This document shows, one piece after another, positions 58,380 through 64,000 of a stretch of DNA of 64,000 bases (position 1 is the stretch's first letter; every line of letters begins with the position of its first letter). Origin of the DNA: Rostratula benghalensis (taxonomy: Eukaryota; Chordata; Aves; Charadriiformes; Rostratulidae). The position numbers were made by a program, and so were the translations under genes. Below the pieces are notes generated by a model. The model was not told where the DNA came from, did no database searches, and worked only from the letters and a program-made list of their open reading frames with translations. The stretch lies in contig VXAI01000066.1 of NCBI GenBank assembly GCA_013399305.1, positions 1,575,966 to 1,639,965 of the forward strand. The letters are read 5' to 3'.

Positions 58380-59900
58380 TGTCTCCAGTGTTTAATCATC
58401 ATACAGTAGAATGGTTTTATGCATATTTCATTTGCATATCATTAAACCGCGCTGGCGCGGGACATTCAGAGCTGGAGAGGTACAAAGTTGGGGGGAGAGA
58501 GAGGGAGAGCGAGAAAGAGACAGAGGGAGGAAGGTCCCTATGATGCCTATCTTCAAAAGCCAGGGACTTGTTCCATGATCTGTCTTCTACTTTTACTAAA
58601 ATCATGATGACTTGGAAACCTTTGAAGTTGGATATAACCTTGGATTCTTCTAATTCCAGCAGAGTGATGTATTAGAAAGGGGGAAATGATGCTGCGCTAG
58701 ACATTTAAAGGAATATAAGCTCCAGTGGAATGGAAATAGGAGCTCTTTGGGGAACGAACTGGCAGAGCCAGCCACAGCTTCGACAACCACCACACTTCTG
58801 GGTTTATACTAGTAAAGGATATCAGAGTAATACGAAAGAAATGAAGACAACATATACATTAAGATGAGGATTATATTTCTCTTTCTCTTTTCTTTTTTAA
58901 AGGTACAAAGAAGGATGGAACCAGCGGTAATTTACACACTAATTAGCGAACAGTTGCCTCTTTTTGTGTTTGTTTTTCTTCTCTATTTTGGAGAGGGGTG
59001 TTGTCACCGCTGAAGTGATTAATCAATTATTTGGTAGCTCAGATCCTTCTCCACTGGCACTGATCAGGAAGAGAAGGTGGTGGTTGCGGGGGGAGGAACA
59101 CAGTGGGCTCTTTGTAGATCTTATACATGCACAACATATTAATTGGGGTCTTTATAAAGCTCCGTCAATAGACTGTTTCTTTCCTGGAAAAACAGCAGCT
59201 GGTTAGCCACCGTTGGCGACTCTTCAAATATCACTTTCGCTGGGGGCAGTTCTGTCGCTGTTTGTTGTTGTGCTTTTCTTTCTCCTCGGAGGGGGCGATT
59301 TGGGCGATGCTGCCACTGCCCACCGCTTTCGAGCGGCAGCCAGACGCTACCGGTATCAAGACAATCTCTAGAGCTGAATGTGGAACTTTGCTTCAAAATG
59401 AAATGCTGTTTTATATTTAAATTCTCCTCCTTTCCCTCCCCCACCTTGCTTCTCTCCTCCAAGTCTTTGTCTTGGTTATGAATATTCAGATGAGCCGTGA
59501 TGTGATTACACTGTACAATTACTTGTGTCCATGGTGGTGGTGAAGGCACTGAGGAAAGACAGAGCCAGACGAGCTTGGAGCTCATTTGGGGTTTGTTTTC
59601 CGTATTTTTCCCCCCATCTCTGTAGCGCTGCGGCACATGCAGATGTCGCTGTTGTTCTTTATAAAGCCCTAATGATATGCGAAAGCATAACGACCCCATT
59701 TGGGTGCACAGCATCAAGGAAATATTATTGGGGGGGGGGGGAATCCTGACTGAAGGAATGTCCACATAAATTATTTTTATTTAAATGAGTTGAAGAGGTG
59801 GTGGTGAGGCAGAGGAAGTCACATGAATACATGCATAACGTTAATACGCAGAAAGGTTATCGCCAAGGAGAAGAGGGTTTTTTGCACTGTGCTGGGGACA
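58380..59900. promoter_or_regulatory. Long cluster of conserved-element-like DNA
   Basis: About 1.5 kb of unique sequence free of recognised transposons. It holds a perfect octamer ATTTGCAT at 58430-58437 directly before ATCATTAAACC, ACACTAATTAGCGAA near 58935, AAGTGATTAATCAATTATTT near 59015, CATATTAATTGGGG near 59136 and TCATTAGGGAATAGCAC near 59910. The minus strand is open for 208 codons at 59139-59765, but the reading is not protein-like. A dense run of such blocks is typical of regulatory deserts around developmental transcription factor genes. Confidence 0.5.
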
Positions 59901-62900
59901 AACAGGCTCATTAGGGAATAGCACAGCCCACTGCGTGATTTACTTATTTATCATTACTCATACTTAAGCCAGGGCACCAGGCACGCTCGCCGCCTGGAGA
60001 CTCGGAGTGCTGGGAGCTGGATGCCTGGACAATTCCCAGTTTTCATTCAGAAATCAGAATGAAGTGTACGGTGGGAGGGGGACAGGAGAAGAGGGCGCAG
60101 AGGGAGAATGTGTTAAGTGCCATAGCTCTGTGGCAAAGGAGGGGTCCAATGACAGCCTCGAAGGTGGAGTGACAACACAGCAGCGCAGTGGTGCTCAGGT
60201 GCTGGCTGATGCCAGGCTTGCGTGTACTTCCCAAGGGACAGAGCTCTGACGCAGCGCCCAGCAGGTCCCTGTCCTGCTGGCTCTGCAGCCCCACCATGGG
60301 TCTGTGGAACATGGGGCTCAGCTGCAGCTGGTTCTGGGGCAGAGCAGCTCCTGGCCACTTGTGCGATCGAGGAGGCTGCTGGGGACACAGAGAGACAGGA
60401 GCTGGCCAGATCCACCCTCACCCCTTTTTCTCAGAGCAGTGAATGGTACACCACCGGGTAGTACAAGGACAAAAATATGTGTATGTGGAAACAGGATTTC
60501 TTGGCTACTCTCTTCTGCTAAGAATGTTCTTCTGGACCAGGGGTTTGCACCTACATACACGAGCGAGGGGTGAACAAAGTAAGATACAGTGGACCAGCAG
60601 CACAGAGCAACATCCTCACCTTGGCTGTGTTTGATATCAGCTTTTAGGTCTGTGCCTTATGTCCTTGCCCTACACTGATCCTGAATGGTTCTGCCTTCAC
60701 AGCCTCTTCCACACCCTTGGTTGTGGGAAAGACTCAGCCAGACCTGGTCTCCAGGGAGGGAGCACTGATCTCCTCTCTACCTGAAAGGGAGAGGCAGGAT
60801 GGAGAGGAAAGGCTATTGCAGATGTGACCCGTTGTGAGAGGAGCTCTCCTCTTCTCCCATGCTGTGGGCAGGCACAGTCTTTACCTGTGGTTTTGGAAAT
60901 GCTCCTCAGCAGGTCCTCAGCTGTCAGTGTGGGGTGGCTTCCCTGCCTCTAAAGGTATTGCAGAGACACAGAGGTGGCACGAGAACCTGCCCAAAGGAGG
61001 CTGTGGATCCCTAAGCAGGTAGTGACCAGGTCTCCTTAGTCAAGCCCCATCGCGATGGGAGCACTGAGCCCCAAACAGGAGCATTATGCTCTAGTCTGTA
61101 TCTGTCTAAGGTCCAGCGTCCAGAGACTGCGGTGACCCATAGCAAAGAGGAAAACTGCTGCCCAGTGCTGCTTAAAGACTCCTAACCACAGGCCCATCCA
61201 GCTGTCATCTGTCTCCAGTTCTTTCCCGCATCTTAACAGATGCATCCCTGTCATGCATACACGCAAACCCTTCTGCAAAGGTGCCCAGGAGACTGATCAA
61301 TTCTGATCAAAAATGGGATACCCATACTGCCTCTGGGCAATAATCCTAAATCCAGGCTCTCTCTGCTTGCAATTCCAAACAGCATAAAAAAATTCATGAC
61401 ACAAGGGACAACCCAATCATGAACTTAACTCAGAATTTAAGATGTGAATATCCTGTCCATGCAGCGCTCTCAAAGGCATGGCTAAGACACATTGCCATCC
61501 TGATGAAAAGGAACTTGTGCTAGAATTAACTTAGACCCAAGCGAGCAACCCAAACCCATCCTACTACAAGGAACTGAGCAGCCATGATGGGCTGGATTGA
61601 TCTGAGCAGATCACCTCCACCCTGTCCACCTCAACCAATTGCTTCTTGACCCCAAAACAATGGCACTGCTGGTCTAGACCTTGTAGAGGAGCAACCCAGA
61701 AGGTGCCACCTTGCCCTGCCCCATCTTCTTGGTCTCCAGCTGCAAAGCAGCGTAATGCAGAGGCTGCCAGTCAAAGACCAGACAGAGCCTGGGAATATGG
61801 AATAACTGAAACAAACACAAAGTGGCTCCACAGAAGGGCCACGTATGTGCCATGCCTTTGTCATTTTTCCAGGCATTGAATCCTTCTCCTGACCTGTTTT
61901 TGCCCTGGCAGCACAAGCTGTGACCTCAATCCTGAACAGTGCCTTTGCATATTATGAGCCTCAGTCAGGAGGGCAGGGAAAGGGTTGACAGTGCAGGAGC
62001 CTAAACACAAATCTGCCCTAAGCTGGAGGGTGAGATAAGGACTGAAAGACAGGCTGTGAGGCACAGAGGTGGTAGTGCAGTCTTGCAGTCCTCTTTCTGT
62101 GCCTGCAATGACGGGCAATCTTAACTGCAGAGCACAGCAGGGCAGATTCCCCTCTGCCCCTAAGTCTCAGTGTAGCCAAGGCAGCCTGTCCACCTTGACC
62201 ACAGCTTGCTGCCAGAGCCTAGGAGAGTTTTCTGACCAAGACACAAAGCAGGCTGCAAACCAGATCAGTGGCCTCACCTGGCTGACACTTTTCCTGCAGT
62301 CATCAAGGTTCCTATTCCTGTCACATGCAGGAAAATATCCAACACTACACAAAGAGAGCCAAAGGAAGGAGAAGGTGGGAACTGCTCGAAGAGTTCACAC
62401 AGCCTGCTGCCTGTTCCTGGGTAAGAGAAACCCAGAGGGAAGATGGAGTCAAGCAGCTTAGAACCAAAAGACTAGTCAGAGTCACTCTTTTTACAAGTGC
62501 TCCTGAAGGGAAGCAGCTGGGAAAGTGAGCGTGGAGCATGTGGGATCTGCAACAGGTCTGTGGGTGAGGGAGGAGGTGGGGATGCAGCCTGCAGCGAGAG
62601 GCAGTGATGTTTGCTCTGTGATATCCACACAGAACGGCTGGGCACCCTGCTCTGTGCAACACTGAACGTGCTGTCACACAGCTTCTGCAGACATGTTCTG
62701 GCCTGTACAGGCTACTGCTGCTTTTTGACATGCACAGGTGTAAAATATTACCTCTGGTGTCCCAAACATTTTCTGATTACAAGTCTGTGACCATTTGGAA
62801 GTGAATCTCCCCATGGAGGCTGTAAGAAGGGGCAGCTCTTATAACACTACAGGAACCATTGCTCTGCTTGTCAATTACCAAATGCCCTGAAGAAATTGCT

Positions 62901-64000
62901 ATTTCGAAAAAGGAAATTCAAGCATTTATAGAACATATTGCTATTCAAAAAACCAAAAGAATTGTTTTGCAAATAGTAGCGCTGCTGAAGAGGGGAAAGA
63001 AGTACATCAGTCATTTGATATTACATATAAGCAGTTTATTAAAGAATTAAATATTTATAGACTATAAAGCAAGCAGGGCGATGAGTCGCAAACAGCTTGC
63101 TGAGAAGTATGTTATAAACAATGAGTCTGTCAGTGACTAATAAAGTATGGAGAACACAAATGTTTTATAAAATCACCAAGCCAGCTATGAATCTCCAAAG
63201 CTGAGATGCTGCAGGACCCACCAAGGTTCCTGCTGCAATGTAAGCCTGCAGCCAATATGGGAGGGACAATATCTGATGAGATACGAGGAGTGCAGACACA
63301 TGCTGAGCACTCGTGGGAACGGTCATGATTCAATGCCTTAGAGAGATTTAATTTTTCACATTATTTTAAACAGAGGTCTATTAATAGGAAGTTAAGGAAT
63401 TTTCAAAGAGTTCAAGGCACTTCCCTCTTCAGTTATGTACTGCATCTACTCTTCCATTTCAAACAAAATTATAGTTTGTGATTTGGACTGAAATTCTTCT
63501 CTGTGCAAAGCTCTTTCCTTCCCTCTCCAAAAGAAAAGACGTAGATAGCCCAGGCACCAGCTTCCCTGCTCTGAACCATCCTCAGGATCAACTCAAAGGC
63601 TCCAGCCTAACCCAAGTTTGGAGAAAAGCAGCTCTCTCCCTCACAGACACAGCACATCTATGAAGGACAACTAAGACTTTTCAGAGGCTGTACATGAGGA
63701 ACAAATAGATTGTAGTCCATGAGGACAGGAACACCTTTATCTTCACAGGCACTGGGGCAAAGTTCAAGTGACAAGGAAAGTGTGAATTTTTTTCCTATGT
63801 AAGAAAAGAGTCTCATTTTTCCACAGAATGCAGGCATCAGTCTCGGTAATTTTGGGGGGCAGTGCTGTTTTATTACTAGTGGAGATGAAAATCTCACCAG
63901 ACTATTTTTTATTTTTGTGAAGTCAACCCAAGTCGTAGAAATTATTTTTAATGTAGGATGAGTTGGCACCTGTGGTCATGTCAAACCTGATCCCTATCAC
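59901..64000. other. No gene called
   Basis: 60.0-62.8 kb is average-composition DNA with open frames but no exon pairs. 62860-63380 is AT-rich and unique, with ATTTGATATTACATATAAGC and TTATTAAAGAATTAAATATT. It could be a regulatory block or an unrecognised old element. No RNA gene, promoter or known repeat is clear up to the window end. Confidence 0.38.

Noticed and set aside
59139..59765. 208-codon minus-strand frame
   Set aside because: It lies in enhancer-like noncoding DNA, lacks coding composition and splice context, and is better explained by low stop density.

Overview
The window looks like 64 kb of a sauropsid genome, most likely a bird. It has widely spaced short exons with consensus splice sites and several decayed CR1 LINE copies, including one with the typical CR1 3' end. 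It also has sparse microsatellites, CpG islands and one assembly gap (774 N). I see no bacterial or phage gene organisation, no CRISPR array and no tRNA or rRNA.

Layout. (1) 0-4.3 kb is GC-rich and compact. The last two coding exons of a plus-strand coiled-coil gene end at 475. A small minus-strand coiled-coil gene converges on it, with exons at 2465-2332 and 2207-1955, a stop at 1955 and AATAAA at 1855-1850. A near-perfect X-box at 4270 could be its promoter element. More minus-strand coiled-coil stretches at 1.3-1.65 kb look like decayed or alternative exons. (2) 4.3-9.8 kb has GC-rich patches alternating with AT-rich blocks full of homeodomain-type TAAT sites, which resemble conserved noncoding elements. 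(3) 9.87-12.5 kb is a diverged minisatellite that switches strand twice (purine, pyrimidine, purine). (4) 12.5-13.4 kb is a CpG island interrupted by the gap. A probable plus-strand first exon emerges from the gap and ends at a GT donor at 13389. (5) 13.4-54 kb is mostly non-coding, with five CR1 pieces, two possible MIR-like fragments, several TAAT-rich blocks and one convincing minus-strand coiled-coil exon at 26336-26482. (6) 54-60 kb holds two further candidate minus-strand exons (54518-54623 and 57738-57805, phase-compatible), a block with three perfect POU octamers at 55.2 kb, a CpG island at 55.8-56.5 kb, microsatellites, and a long run of conserved-element-like DNA from 57.96 to 59.9 kb. 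(7) 60-64 kb shows nothing I can call as a gene.

A simple overall reading is a large minus-strand gene with long introns running from about 58 kb down past 26 kb. Its introns, or those of its neighbours, would carry regulatory elements for a developmental regulator not visible here. The exons are supported by splice signals, reading phase and coiled-coil composition, not by recognised homology, so I assign no gene symbols.
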